Below the pieces are notes generated by a model that did not search any database, was not told where the DNA came from, and saw only the letters and a list, made by a program, of their open reading frames with translations. From an uncultured Eubacteriales bacterium (GTDB taxonomy: Bacteria > Bacillota > Clostridia > Christensenellales > Aristaeellaceae): a stretch of DNA of 64,000 nucleotides. The translations under genes were made by a program, and so were the position numbers. The stretch is from positions 1 to 64,000 of the forward strand of contig CACWHI010000002.1 of assembly GCA_902760595.1 (NCBI GenBank), in the 5' to 3' direction. Of the stretch, positions 52,878 through 61,085 are shown one piece after another (position 1 is the stretch's first letter; every line of letters begins with the position of its first letter).

Positions 52878-53708
52878 ATGAAAGCTCGCTTTGGCACTAA
52901 ACTGATCATCGTCATCATCGCGCTGATCCTGCTGGTTTTCGGCGCCGCTACGCTGTATGTGGGCATCCGCCTCAACGGCATCGCGCTGACGCCCGCGTCC
53001 CAGGATATCATCAGCGAGGTCATGGCGGAAGAAAAGGCCGTCTTCGGCGCGGAAGGCTACTGGACGCTCCGCCGCATCATCCTGATGGGCATGGGCGTGA
53101 TCGAGGTCCTGAGCGCCATTTTCCTGCTGACCGTACCCGGCAGGCTGCGCTATAAGAAGAACGAGTTCATCGTCCAGCAGACCGAGAACGGCGAGATCCG
53201 CATCGCGGTGCGGGCCATCGAGAACCTGGTCCGCAAGTGCACCGACATGCACGACGAGATCGAAGTCTCCGCCCTCAGGATCAGCAGCCACCGCGACGGA
53301 GTCTCCGTGGATCTCAAGGCGTCCACGCCCAACAATATCTCCATCCCGCTGGCGGTGGAATCCCTCCAGAAGCAGATCAAGCAGTATATCGTGGTCTCCA
53401 CCGGCGTCAGCGTGCGCGACGTGCGCGTCGCTATCGTGAACACCAAGGCGGATATGAAGGTCGCCTCCCCGTACGAGGTAGGCAAGGCCGACGCCGAGGA
53501 AAAGCCGGAGAAGAAGGCCGCCCATGAGCGCGTGTTCGAGCCCGAACCCGAACCGCAGCCCGAGCCCGCGCAGGAGCCGGAAGCCCCCGCGCCCGCTGAA
53601 GCCGCGGAAGCCCCGGCCGCTGAAGGCGAGCAGCCTCAGGCCGAAACGGCGGACGCCGCGCCGCAGGTTGAAGAGAATAAGGAATACACCACCGATTTCC
53701 GGGAATGA
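52878..53708 (+). CDS. AmaP-like Asp23 membrane anchor with acidic tail
   Basis: A 276-residue membrane protein. Two helices (LIIVIIALILLVFGAATLYVG near residues 9-29 and ILMGMGVIEVLSAIFLLTV near 73-91) are followed by an Asp23-like domain (about 95-205: NGEIRIAVRAIENLVRKCTDMHDEIEVSALRI and VSTGVSVRDVRVAIVNTKA). This is the arrangement of AmaP, the anchor for Asp23. As in its neighbour, a Pro/Glu/Ala tail (about 212-270) is added. AAGGAGG before the ATG. It starts 30 bp after the Asp23 gene. Confidence 0.82.
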   Translation: MKARFGTKLIIVIIALILLVFGAATLYVGIRLNGIALTPASQDIISEVMAEEKAVFGAEGYWTLRRIILMGMGVIEVLSAIFLLTVPGRLRYKKNEFIVQQTENGEIRIAVRAIENLVRKCTDMHDEIEVSALRISSHRDGVSVDLKASTPNNISIPLAVESLQKQIKQYIVVSTGVSVRDVRVAIVNTKADMKVASPYEVGKADAEEKPEKKAAHERVFEPEPEPQPEPAQEPEAPAPAEAAEAPAAEGEQPQAETADAAPQVEENKEYTTDFRE

Positions 53709-53774
53709 ATCGCTCGAATCAACCGCTGACGAGTTCAGCGACTGAATAACAACGCAATCAAGGAGGAAACGAAC

Positions 53775-54356
53775 ATGGCAGAAAGCACTGAAAAAAAGAT
53801 CCGCAAATTTCTTCAGGTCGGAACGCTTGAGTGCATGATCTTCTGCGTCGTACTGGCGGTCATCGTGGGCATCCTCTTCATCACGATCGGTTTCTGGAAG
53901 ACGCTGCTGATCACCGCGCTGATCCTGCTGGGCCTGTTCATCGGCGGCGTACCGAACAAGAAGGAATTCCTGCAGGGCAGCGTCAACAAGGTCGCGCCGC
54001 AGCGCGAAGCGATGAACACCAAGCGCAGAGAGCTGGAGCAGAAGGTCCGCGAGACCGTGAAGCGTGATACCGACAGCGCCGCGGAAGTCGTAGAGGACGC
54101 GCAGGACGTTGCCGATACCGCGGCTGAAAATGCCGAGGAAGCTGTAGAAGCCGCCGAGGAAACGGTCGAAGAAGCCCAGGAAACCGTGGAAGAAGCGGTC
54201 GAAGAGGTCAAGGCGGAAGCCGCCGAGATCGCCGACGCGGCGGAGGAAGTCACCGCCGAGGCCCAGGAAACCGTCGAGAAGGTCGAAGAGACCGCTGAAG
54301 AGCTTGAGAAAAAGGCTGAGGACGCCGTCAAGGACGTTCAGGACGAGAACAAGTAA
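53775..54356 (+). CDS. DUF2273-like small membrane protein with long Ala/Glu coiled coil
   Basis: A 193-residue protein. Residues 17-60 form two closely spaced helices (CMIFCVVLAVIVGILFITIGFW, TLLITALILLGLFIGG) matching the ~60-residue DUF2273 proteins that usually follow amaP. The rest (80-193) is an Ala/Glu/Val-rich heptad-like sequence (ETVEEAQETVEEAVEEVK and similar), predicted to be a long, highly acidic coiled coil. AAGGAGG precedes the ATG. It ends the stress cluster; a GC hairpin (54372-54406) without a T-run lies before nusB. Confidence 0.75.
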   Translation: MAESTEKKIRKFLQVGTLECMIFCVVLAVIVGILFITIGFWKTLLITALILLGLFIGGVPNKKEFLQGSVNKVAPQREAMNTKRRELEQKVRETVKRDTDSAAEVVEDAQDVADTAAENAEEAVEAAEETVEEAQETVEEAVEEVKAEAAEIADAAEEVTAEAQETVEKVEETAEELEKKAEDAVKDVQDENK

Positions 54357-54432
54357 TCCATAGTGTTGATCAGGACCGCAGGCGGCTTCTCTGCGCCTGC
54401 GGTCCTCATCTGTCATAGCAAGGAGACAGCGA

Positions 54433-54864
54433 ATGGCCAGGATACAGGCACGTGCGGCTGCGATGCAGCTTTTATATGAACGTCTGGAGGGCGGCAGCGC
54501 GGAGGAGACGCTGGGCGAGCTGATCGGCTTCACTCAGGAGACCTCGGGCAGCGAAGCGAAATATTCCGATGACAAGGCACTGATCGGACATCTGGTCGAC
54601 GGCGTTACCGCCCAGGCCGCGACGCTCGACCGGCAGATCGCCCCTTATCTGCGCGGCTGGACGCTGGAGCGCATTGCGCGGGTAGACCTGTGCATCCTGC
54701 GCCTGGCCTTCTATTGCCTCCAAAATGAGAAGGATACGCCCGCCTCCATCATCATCAAGGAGGCGGTGGACATGGCGACCCGCTATTCCACCGACAAGAG
54801 CGGCGCCTTCGTCAACGGCGTGCTCAGCGCCTATCTGAAGGATACGGAAGGAGCCGCCGATTGA
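54433..54864 (+). CDS. nusB: Transcription antitermination factor NusB
   Basis: A 143-residue all-helical NusB, which binds BoxA RNA with S10 in rRNA antitermination. RIQARAAAMQLLYERLEGG opens it, with IAPYLRGWTLERIARVDLCILRLAFYCL and SIIIKEAVDMATRYSTDKSGAFVNGVLSAY, all characteristic. AAGGAGACAGCG precedes the ATG. Its stop overlaps the TTG start of the TsaD paralogue by 4 bp. In many Clostridia nusB follows the Asp23 cluster and precedes folD/xseA, as here. Confidence 0.93.
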   Translation: MARIQARAAAMQLLYERLEGGSAEETLGELIGFTQETSGSEAKYSDDKALIGHLVDGVTAQAATLDRQIAPYLRGWTLERIARVDLCILRLAFYCLQNEKDTPASIIIKEAVDMATRYSTDKSGAFVNGVLSAYLKDTEGAAD

Positions 54865-55799
54865 TCTGCCTGGGCATCGACACCAGCTGCTACACGACCT
54901 CTGTCGCGCTGGCGGATGACCAGGGAATGCTCCGCTCCCGCCGGCGCCTGCTGCCGGTCAGGGAGGGAGACGCGGGACTGCGGCAGAGCGACGGCGTCTT
55001 TCTGCACACCCGGCAATTGCCCGAGCTGATCGGGCAGCTTTTTGCTGAAGCGCCCTGCCGGCCGGATTGCGTATGCGCTTCCGCGTCTCCCCGCGCGGAG
55101 GAGGGCTCGTACATGCCCGTTTTCCTGGTCGGGGCGGGGACAGGCCGCTCCATCGCCTCGGCGCTGGGGGTCCCCTTTTTTTCCACGCACCACCAGGCGG
55201 GGCATCTTCGCGCCGCCCGCGTAGACAGCGGGCTCGAAGCCGAAACATATCTCGCGCTGCACCTGTCCGGCGGCACCACGGATGTGCTGCTGTGCGACCG
55301 CGGCCGCATCTCCCCGCTGGGCACGTGCCTGGATCTGCATGCCGGCCAGCTGGTGGACCGCATCGGCGTGATGCTGGGTCTTCCCTTTCCCGCCGGCCCC
55401 TCCATGGAGCGCCTCGCGGAAGGCTTTGAGGCGCGGGGGCTGATTGCCTCCAGCGTACAGGGCACTTCATGCCACCTCTCCGGCGCGGAAACACGGCTCA
55501 GGCAGCTTTCAGCTTCGCTGGAACCCGGCGCGCTGGCGGCGGAGACGTACGACGTGCTCTGCCGGACGATCCTGAAAATGCTGGAAAACGCCGTTCATGA
55601 AACCGGCGTGCGCCAGGCGCTGCTCTTCGGCGGGGTCATGTCCTCGCTGCGGCTGCGCCGGCTGTGCGAGGAGCGCGTCCGGAAGCGGCGTATCCCCCTG
55701 GAGCTGCACTTTGGCAAGCCGGAGCTGTCCGGCGACAACGCGGTCGGCGTAGCGCTGACAGGCTTGGAAAGGATGGTTACTGATGGCGGTCATTCTTGA
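54861..55799 (+). CDS. TsaD/Kae1-like ATPase paralogue
   Basis: A 312-residue ASKHA-fold protein related to TsaD, the t6A-forming carbamoyltransferase subunit. It opens LGIDTSCYTTSVAL, and keeps metal-type histidines in FFSTHHQAGHLRAA (about residue 113), LHLSGGTTDVLLC, and FGGVMSSLRLR, where TsaD has GGVAAN. It is slightly shorter than TsaD and more diverged. Many Clostridia have such a second copy beside nusB; its function is unknown. The start is TTG 54861 with GGAAGGA upstream, overlapping the nusB stop. The end overlaps folD by 17 bp. Confidence 0.8.
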   Translation: MICLGIDTSCYTTSVALADDQGMLRSRRRLLPVREGDAGLRQSDGVFLHTRQLPELIGQLFAEAPCRPDCVCASASPRAEEGSYMPVFLVGAGTGRSIASALGVPFFSTHHQAGHLRAARVDSGLEAETYLALHLSGGTTDVLLCDRGRISPLGTCLDLHAGQLVDRIGVMLGLPFPAGPSMERLAEGFEARGLIASSVQGTSCHLSGAETRLRQLSASLEPGALAAETYDVLCRTILKMLENAVHETGVRQALLFGGVMSSLRLRRLCEERVRKRRIPLELHFGKPELSGDNAVGVALTGLERMVTDGGHS

Positions 55800-56628
55800 T
55801 GGACGCGTATACGCGGATATGGCGCTGGACGCCGTGGCCGAGAAGGTCGCGGCCCTCAAAAAGCGCGGGATCACACCCGGCCTGGCGGTGATCCTGGTGG
55901 GGGACGATCCCGCCAGCCAGACCTATGTGCGCAGCAAGGGCAAGGCCTGCGACCGGGTAGGGATCTATTCCCGGACCATGATCATGGCGGGCGATACCAC
56001 CCAGGCTGAGCTGGAAAAGCAGATCGCCCAGCTGAACCGGGACGAGAAGATCCACGGCATCCTGCTGCAGCTTCCCCTGCCGCCGCATCTGGACGAGCAG
56101 CACGCGCTGTCCTGCATCTCCCCCGAGAAGGACGTAGACGGCTTCCACGCCCTGAACGCGGGACGGCTGATGCTGTCCCTGGAGGGAGTACAGCCCTGTA
56201 CCCCGAAGGGGATCCTGTTCATGCTCAAGCAGGCCGGCGTCCCCATTGAAGGCGCGCACGCCGTCGTGGTGGGCCGCAGCAACATCGTGGGCAAGCCCGC
56301 GGCCATGCTGCTGCTCAGGGAAAACGCCACCGTGACCCTGTGCCACTCCAAGACCCCCGACCTGAAGGCACAGACGCTTCAGGCGGATATCCTGGTAGCG
56401 GCGGTCGGCAAGCCCCGTCTCATCACCGCGGATATGGTCAAGCCCGGCGCCGCTGTCATCGACGTGGGCATCAACCGCGTGAACGGCAGGCTGGTGGGCG
56501 ACGTGGACTTTGAAAACGTTTCCGGGGTGGCGGGCTATATCAGTCCCGTGCCGGGCGGCGTGGGCCTGATGACGGTCGCGATGCTGATGGATAACGTGGT
56601 CAGCCTGGCCGAGACGAGCCTCGCATGA
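55783..56628 (+). CDS. folD: Methylenetetrahydrofolate dehydrogenase/cyclohydrolase FolD
   Basis: A 281-residue bifunctional enzyme interconverting 5,10-methylene-, methenyl- and 10-formyl-tetrahydrofolate. Signatures: GDDPASQTYVRSKGKACDRVGI with the catalytic Lys near 57, GILLQLPLPPHLDE, KDVDGFH, the nucleotide loop VVGRSNIVGKPAAMLL, and PVPGGVGLMTVAMLM near the C-terminus. The start ATG is inside the end of the TsaD-like gene and the stop overlaps xseA by 4 bp, so it is a coupled operon gene. Confidence 0.95.
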   Translation: MAVILDGRVYADMALDAVAEKVAALKKRGITPGLAVILVGDDPASQTYVRSKGKACDRVGIYSRTMIMAGDTTQAELEKQIAQLNRDEKIHGILLQLPLPPHLDEQHALSCISPEKDVDGFHALNAGRLMLSLEGVQPCTPKGILFMLKQAGVPIEGAHAVVVGRSNIVGKPAAMLLLRENATVTLCHSKTPDLKAQTLQADILVAAVGKPRLITADMVKPGAAVIDVGINRVNGRLVGDVDFENVSGVAGYISPVPGGVGLMTVAMLMDNVVSLAETSLA

Positions 56629-57839
56629 GCTGGACACTGACTGTCTCGGACCTGAACGAGTACGTGCGCCGCTCCCTGGCGGGCGACCCGATGCTCAAGG
56701 ATCTGAGGCTGCGCGGCGAGATCAGCAATTTCAAGCGCCATGTATCGGGGCACCTGTATTTTTCCCTGAAGGACGAGCAGGCCCGCATCCAGTGCGTGAT
56801 GTTCCGGCAGGACGCGATGCGGCTGTCTTTCTCCCCCGCCGACGGTATGCGCGTGGAGCTTCGCGGCAGCGTTTCGCTGTATACGGCCGCTGGCAGCTAC
56901 CAGTTTTACGCAAGCAGCATGTCGCCGGACGGCCTGGGTGCCCTGTACCAGCGCTTTGAGGAGCTGAAGCGCCGCCTGATGGCGGAAGGGCTCTTTGACG
57001 CCGGGCGCAAGCGGCCACTGCCGCTGCTGCCGCGCCAGATCGGTATCGTGACCGCCCGCACCGGCGCGGTGATCCACGATATCGCCCGGGTGGCCGGGCG
57101 GCGGAATCCCGGCATCCAGCTGGTGCTCCGGCCCGCTCAGGTCCAGGGCGCGGGCGCGGCGGAGGATATCGCCCAGGGCATCCGGGATCTCTCGGCGCTT
57201 CCGGAGATCGACGTGCTGATCATCGGGCGCGGAGGCGGATCCCTGGAAGACCTGTGGGCTTTCAATGAAGAAACCGTCGTCAGGGCGGTCGTCGCGTGTC
57301 CTGTGCCGGTCATCTCCGCCGTCGGGCACGAGACGGACGTGACCCTGTCTGACTTTGCCGCGGACGTCCGCGCGGCCACTCCCAGCGCCGCCGCGGAATT
57401 AGCGGTGCAGGAGCGCTCCCAGCTCCTGGATCAGCTGCTCGCCCTGCAGGCCAGGGGCCTGAAGGCGGCCAGCGACGCCCTGAACCGGCGCGGAGCCGCC
57501 CTCGCTCAGCTCGAAACGCGGCTGGCCCGGCTCCATCCCGTGACCCATCTCAGGGAGCTGCGCAGCCGGGACATGCTGCTCGCCGCCGCGCTGGACAACG
57601 CCGGCAAGGCCAAGCTGCGCGAGGCCTCGGCGATCCTCAGCCAGCGGCTCGCGCGGCTCGAAGCGCTCGGCCCGCAGGCAGTCCTGCGGCGCGGCTACGT
57701 CATCGCGCGGGACAGCCGCGGAAATCCCGTGACCCGCGCGGCCAGCCTCCCCGACCGGCTGGAGCTTTTGTTCCAGGACGGAAGGGCGCAGGTAAACACC
57801 CTGTCAGTAGAAGGAGGAGATCCGTTTGGCGGCAGCTAA
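56625..57839 (+). CDS. xseA: Exodeoxyribonuclease VII large subunit
   Basis: A 404-residue XseA. The N-terminal OB-fold (about 1-100) has LTVSDLNEYVRRSL and RGEISNFKRHVSGHLYFSLKDEQARIQCVMF; the catalytic domain follows with PRQIGIVTARTGAVIHDI, PAQVQGAGAAEDIAQGI, IIGRGGGSLEDLWAFN and VGHETDVTLSDFAAD, then a coiled-coil region and C-terminal YVIARDSRG. The holoenzyme degrades single-stranded DNA from both ends. The small subunit gene overlaps its 3' end by 14 bp. Confidence 0.95.
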   Translation: MSWTLTVSDLNEYVRRSLAGDPMLKDLRLRGEISNFKRHVSGHLYFSLKDEQARIQCVMFRQDAMRLSFSPADGMRVELRGSVSLYTAAGSYQFYASSMSPDGLGALYQRFEELKRRLMAEGLFDAGRKRPLPLLPRQIGIVTARTGAVIHDIARVAGRRNPGIQLVLRPAQVQGAGAAEDIAQGIRDLSALPEIDVLIIGRGGGSLEDLWAFNEETVVRAVVACPVPVISAVGHETDVTLSDFAADVRAATPSAAAELAVQERSQLLDQLLALQARGLKAASDALNRRGAALAQLETRLARLHPVTHLRELRSRDMLLAAALDNAGKAKLREASAILSQRLARLEALGPQAVLRRGYVIARDSRGNPVTRAASLPDRLELLFQDGRAQVNTLSVEGGDPFGGS

Positions 57840-58044
57840 AAAGACCTTTGATACCCGCTTGGCGGAGCTGGAAGGCATCATCACCCGCATGGAAGAGGGC
57901 CAGCTTTCCCTGGAGGAGACCCTGAAGCTGTATGAGCAGGGCATGAAGCTGCACCGCACCCTGGCCCAGGATCTGGACGCGGCGGAAAAGCGGATGATGG
58001 AGCTGACGGACACCGGGCTCACCGTCATGGAGGACGCGCCGTGA
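57826..58044 (+). CDS. xseB: Exodeoxyribonuclease VII small subunit
   Basis: A 72-residue XseB: TFDTRLAELEGIITRMEEGQLSLEETLKLYEQGMKL is the full helical-hairpin signature. The start is TTG 57826, eight bases after AAGGAGG (57811-57817), inside xseA; no ATG is available. The stop overlaps the GTG of ispA by 4 bp. Several small subunits bind each XseA and are needed for activity. Confidence 0.93.
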   Translation: MAAAKKTFDTRLAELEGIITRMEEGQLSLEETLKLYEQGMKLHRTLAQDLDAAEKRMMELTDTGLTVMEDAP

Positions 58045-58907
58045 ATTACGATGCTGAAGCGGCCGCCTGCAGGGCGCAGGTCGAGGCCGCGCTGGACCGG
58101 GCTGTCCCGGAGGACATTCCGGAGCCTCTCCGCGGCGCGATGCGGTATGCCCTGCTGACACCCGGAAAGCGCCTGCGGCCCATGCTGCTGATCAAGTCCC
58201 ACGAAATGCTGTCTCCCGCCGGGGAGGATGTCTTGTCCTTCGCTACGGCGATGGAGATGATCCACGCCTACTCGCTGGTGCACGACGACCTGCCCGCCAT
58301 GGACAACGACGTTCTCCGCCGCGGGCAGCCGACCTGCCACGTCGCGTATGGCGAAGCTATGGCGATCCTCGCCGGGGACGGCCTGCTGAACCTGGCGCAC
58401 GAAACCATGCTGAACAGCGCGCATCCGAGGGCTTTCCCGGCGGCGCGCGCGATCTCACGCTATGCCGGCAGCTATGGGATGGTCGGCGGTCAGGCGCTGG
58501 ATATCACCTTTACCGGGAAGTCGCCGGACCGCGCCGTGATCGAGCGGATGCAGACCGGCAAGACCGCCGCGCTTTTCCAGGCGGCGGTGACCGCCGGGCT
58601 GATCCTGGCCGGGGCAGATGAAAAGCTGGTGGCCGCCGGGGCGGAGTACGGGCTGGGCCTGGGCCGCGCCTTCCAGATCATTGACGACCTGCTGGACCTG
58701 ACCAGTGACGCAGCCATGCTCGGGAAAACGCCAGGCAAGGATACCGCCGCAGGCAAGCTGACCTGGCCGTCGGCTGTCGGCGAGACTCAGGCGCGTGAAG
58801 ACGCACGCCTCTGGACGGAGCGCGCCATCGACGCCCTGGCTCCCTTCGGAAACAACGCGGATTTTCTGCGGGATACCGCGCGGCAGGCGCTGAACCGGAT
58901 TCGCTGA
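58041..58907 (+). CDS. ispA: Polyprenyl synthetase, farnesyl diphosphate synthase type
   Basis: A 288-residue all-helical prenyltransferase condensing DMAPP/IPP to geranyl or farnesyl diphosphate. The first aspartate-rich motif is LVHDDLPAMDND (about 80) and the second IDDLLDLTSD (about 213); GKRLRPMLL and GGQALDI are also family marks. The insertion and residues before the first DDxxD fit bacterial short-chain FPPS. The start is GTG 58041, overlapping xseB. Position after xseAB is the common bacterial arrangement; dxs, its usual follower, is absent here. Confidence 0.92.
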   Translation: MNYDAEAAACRAQVEAALDRAVPEDIPEPLRGAMRYALLTPGKRLRPMLLIKSHEMLSPAGEDVLSFATAMEMIHAYSLVHDDLPAMDNDVLRRGQPTCHVAYGEAMAILAGDGLLNLAHETMLNSAHPRAFPAARAISRYAGSYGMVGGQALDITFTGKSPDRAVIERMQTGKTAALFQAAVTAGLILAGADEKLVAAGAEYGLGLGRAFQIIDDLLDLTSDAAMLGKTPGKDTAAGKLTWPSAVGETQAREDARLWTERAIDALAPFGNNADFLRDTARQALNRIR

Positions 58908-58916
58908 GGAAAACCC

Positions 58917-59366
58917 ATGAATATATTTGAAGCGCTCTGGGCCAACCGGCCCCTCGTCTGCGCGGCCAGCGCATGGCTGCTCGCGCAGGTGATCAAATTC
59001 GTCCTCTACTCCTTTATCGAGAAAACCATCAGCTGGCGTCGGCTGTGGGGTTCCGGGGGCATGCCCAGCTCCCACACCGCTTTCACGCTGGCGCTCGCTC
59101 TGTCCGTCGGGCTGACGGAGGGCTTCAACACCACGGCCTTCGCCATCGCCTTTGCCCTGATGGGCGTCGTCGTATACGACGCGATGGGCGTCCGCTATGA
59201 GACCGGCAAGCAGGGCGCTGTCATCAATCAGATCCTCAACGAGCTTTTCGTGGAGGGAAAGCCCCTGACGGATGAACGGCTCAAGGAGCTGGTCGGCCAC
59301 TCCCCCATCGAGGTGCTGGGCGGGGCGCTGACCGGCATCATCATCATCCTGATCTTCTATTTATAA
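58917..59366 (+). CDS. Divergent PAP2 family protein (DUF212)
   Basis: A 149-residue membrane protein. After a first helix, GSGGMPSSHTAFTLALALSVGL matches the PSxSxH-like phosphatase motif of PAP2 enzymes, followed by VVYDAMGVRYETGKQGAVINQIL, the signature of DUF212. The last helix (LGGALTGIIIILIFYL) ends the protein. It may dephosphorylate a lipid phosphate; next to ispA a prenyl diphosphate is conceivable, but this is inference. It starts 9 bp after ispA. Confidence 0.85.
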   Translation: MNIFEALWANRPLVCAASAWLLAQVIKFVLYSFIEKTISWRRLWGSGGMPSSHTAFTLALALSVGLTEGFNTTAFAIAFALMGVVVYDAMGVRYETGKQGAVINQILNELFVEGKPLTDERLKELVGHSPIEVLGGALTGIIIILIFYL

Positions 59367-59381
59367 GGAGGAACACGACTT

Positions 59382-59936
59382 ATGATGGATCAATTTATGG
59401 AACAGGTAGCCACCAAGCGCAATTCCGGCATGCAGTCGATCATGATCGGCTTCGCGTGGGTCGTGATGGCCATTACCGGCGTTTACGGGATGCTGCTGTT
59501 CACCCAGATCACCTACGCCTTCGCGGAGAGCACCACCGCCGGTATCGTACAGATCGTCGCCAGCGTCATCTTTCTGGGCACCGCCGTGCTGATCTGGCTG
59601 TTCAAGGACCGTCTCCGCACGGAATACGAATACACCTTCACCAACGGGACCCTGGACTTCGCCGCGGTGTACAACAACAATAAGCGCAAGGCGCTGGGCA
59701 CCATGAACCTGAAGAACATCAAGGCCTGCGGCAAGGTATCCTCCGGCTCCTTCAACCGGTATATCAATATGCCCGGCGTCAAGCGCTCCAACTGGTTCGT
59801 CAACCGTGAAGCGGACCTCTTTTATATCTATTTTGAAAAGGACAACAATAAGCGCATCATCATCATGGAACCCAACGAGGATATGGAAAAGCTGATCCGC
59901 GGCGCGGTTCCGCAGGGAGCGTACCAGGTCAACTGA
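59382..59936 (+). CDS. Membrane protein with C-terminal soluble domain, possibly DUF6106
   Basis: A 184-residue protein with two N-terminal helices (SIMIGFAWVVMAITGVYGMLLF, GIVQIVASVIFLGTAVLIWLF) and a ~100-residue cytosolic beta-rich domain (TEYEYTFTNGTLDFAAVYNNNKRKALGTMNLKNIKACGKV, DLFYIYFEKDNNKRIIIMEPNEDM), which resembles a pleckstrin-like sheet. This architecture fits clostridial proteins annotated DUF6106; I am not certain of the family number. AAGGAGG precedes the ATG. The gene ends 1 bp before the second cysteine desulfurase. Confidence 0.7.
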   Translation: MMDQFMEQVATKRNSGMQSIMIGFAWVVMAITGVYGMLLFTQITYAFAESTTAGIVQIVASVIFLGTAVLIWLFKDRLRTEYEYTFTNGTLDFAAVYNNNKRKALGTMNLKNIKACGKVSSGSFNRYINMPGVKRSNWFVNREADLFYIYFEKDNNKRIIIMEPNEDMEKLIRGAVPQGAYQVN

Positions 59937-59937
59937 C

Positions 59938-61074
59938 ATGATTTATCTGGATAACAGCGCGACGACGCGGGTCTGCGAGGCCGCCGTACGGGCCGCCACA
60001 GCCTGCATGACGGAAGGATACTACAATCCTTCCGCCCTCTATATGCCCTCGATGGCCGTCGAGAAGGAGATGAACGCCTGCCGGGACACCATCCTGCGCG
60101 CGGTGGACGCGGGCGGGGACGCGCGGGTCGTGTTCACCTCCGGCGGCACCGAGGCCGATAACCTGGCGATCTTAGGCGGGATGGAGCACATGCGCGGCGG
60201 ACGCGTACTCTACTCCGCGGGCGAGCATCCCGCGGTGCGCGAGGCCTGCGAGCACCTGAAAAACATGGACGCCCAGGAGATTCCCCTGGCCGCCGACGGC
60301 CGCGTACGGCTGGACAGGCTCGAGGAGCTGCTGACGCCGGACACAAAGCTCATCTGCGTCATGCAGGTGAACAACGAGACCGGCGCGGTCATGCCCATCG
60401 CGGAGATCGCCCGGCTGCGCGACCGTCTCTGTCCCGAGGCAGTACTGCACGTGGACGGGGTACAGGGCTTCCTGCGCGTCCCCTTCTCCATGCGTGAGAC
60501 CGGCGCGGACAGCTACGCCCTCTCCGGTCACAAGATCCACGCGCCCAAGGGCGTCGGCGCCCTGGTTTACAGGCCCCGGCTCAGACCAAGCCCGCGCCAG
60601 ATCGGCGGCGGGCAGGAAAAGGCCCTGCGCTCCGGCACGGAAAACACGCCCGGCATCGCCGGCCTGCGCGCGGCGATCGAGGCTTGGCCGAAGGACACGG
60701 ACCTCCGCGCGCTCAAATGCCTGCTTTTCAGCGAGCTGAAGGCGAAGATCCCCGACGCGGTATACAATGGCCCCGATCCCGGCTCCCCGGACACCGCACC
60801 GCATATCCTGAATGTTTCCCTGCCGCCGGTGCGCAGCGAGACCATGCTGTACGCGCTGGCCGGGGACGGCGTATATGTGGGCATCGGCTCCGCCTGCTCC
60901 AGCCACAAGCAGAAGGTATCGCGTGTCCTGCGGGCCATGGGGCTCAGCGGGCTGCGGGCGGAAAGCGCCCTGCGTTTCTCCCTCTGCCCCTTCAATACCG
61001 AGGACGAGATGCGGACCGCCGCCGCTATCGCGGCGAAGCACTACGAGCTTTTGAAAAAATACACCCGGCGATAG
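59938..61074 (+). CDS. Cysteine desulfurase paired with ThiI
   Basis: A 378-residue second cysteine desulfurase. MIYLDNSATTRVCEAA opens it; FTSGGTEADNLAI, HVDGVQGFLRVPF, PLP lysine in LSGHKIHAPKGVGAL (about 200) and the catalytic cysteine in GSACSSHKQKVSRVL (about 320) are present. It differs clearly from the nifS product at 33276. Directly upstream of thiI, it matches the NifZ-ThiI pair of Bacillus subtilis, which supplies sulfur for 4-thiouridine in tRNA. The start is the ATG at 59938, two bases after the previous stop. Confidence 0.92.
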   Translation: MIYLDNSATTRVCEAAVRAATACMTEGYYNPSALYMPSMAVEKEMNACRDTILRAVDAGGDARVVFTSGGTEADNLAILGGMEHMRGGRVLYSAGEHPAVREACEHLKNMDAQEIPLAADGRVRLDRLEELLTPDTKLICVMQVNNETGAVMPIAEIARLRDRLCPEAVLHVDGVQGFLRVPFSMRETGADSYALSGHKIHAPKGVGALVYRPRLRPSPRQIGGGQEKALRSGTENTPGIAGLRAAIEAWPKDTDLRALKCLLFSELKAKIPDAVYNGPDPGSPDTAPHILNVSLPPVRSETMLYALAGDGVYVGIGSACSSHKQKVSRVLRAMGLSGLRAESALRFSLCPFNTEDEMRTAAAIAAKHYELLKKYTRR

Positions 61075-61085
61075 AAAGGAATTCC

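Noticed and set aside
54372..54406. Terminator between the stress cluster and nusB
   Set aside because: A perfect 13 bp stem is present but is followed by CATCTGTC, without a T-run; transcription may continue into nusB.
50580..54533. A 1317-codon minus-strand reading frame rich in Leu, Gly, His and Asp
   Set aside because: It is antisense to the M20, Asp23, AmaP and coiled-coil genes, which have family matches and ribosome sites; long antisense frames are expected in GC-rich DNA.
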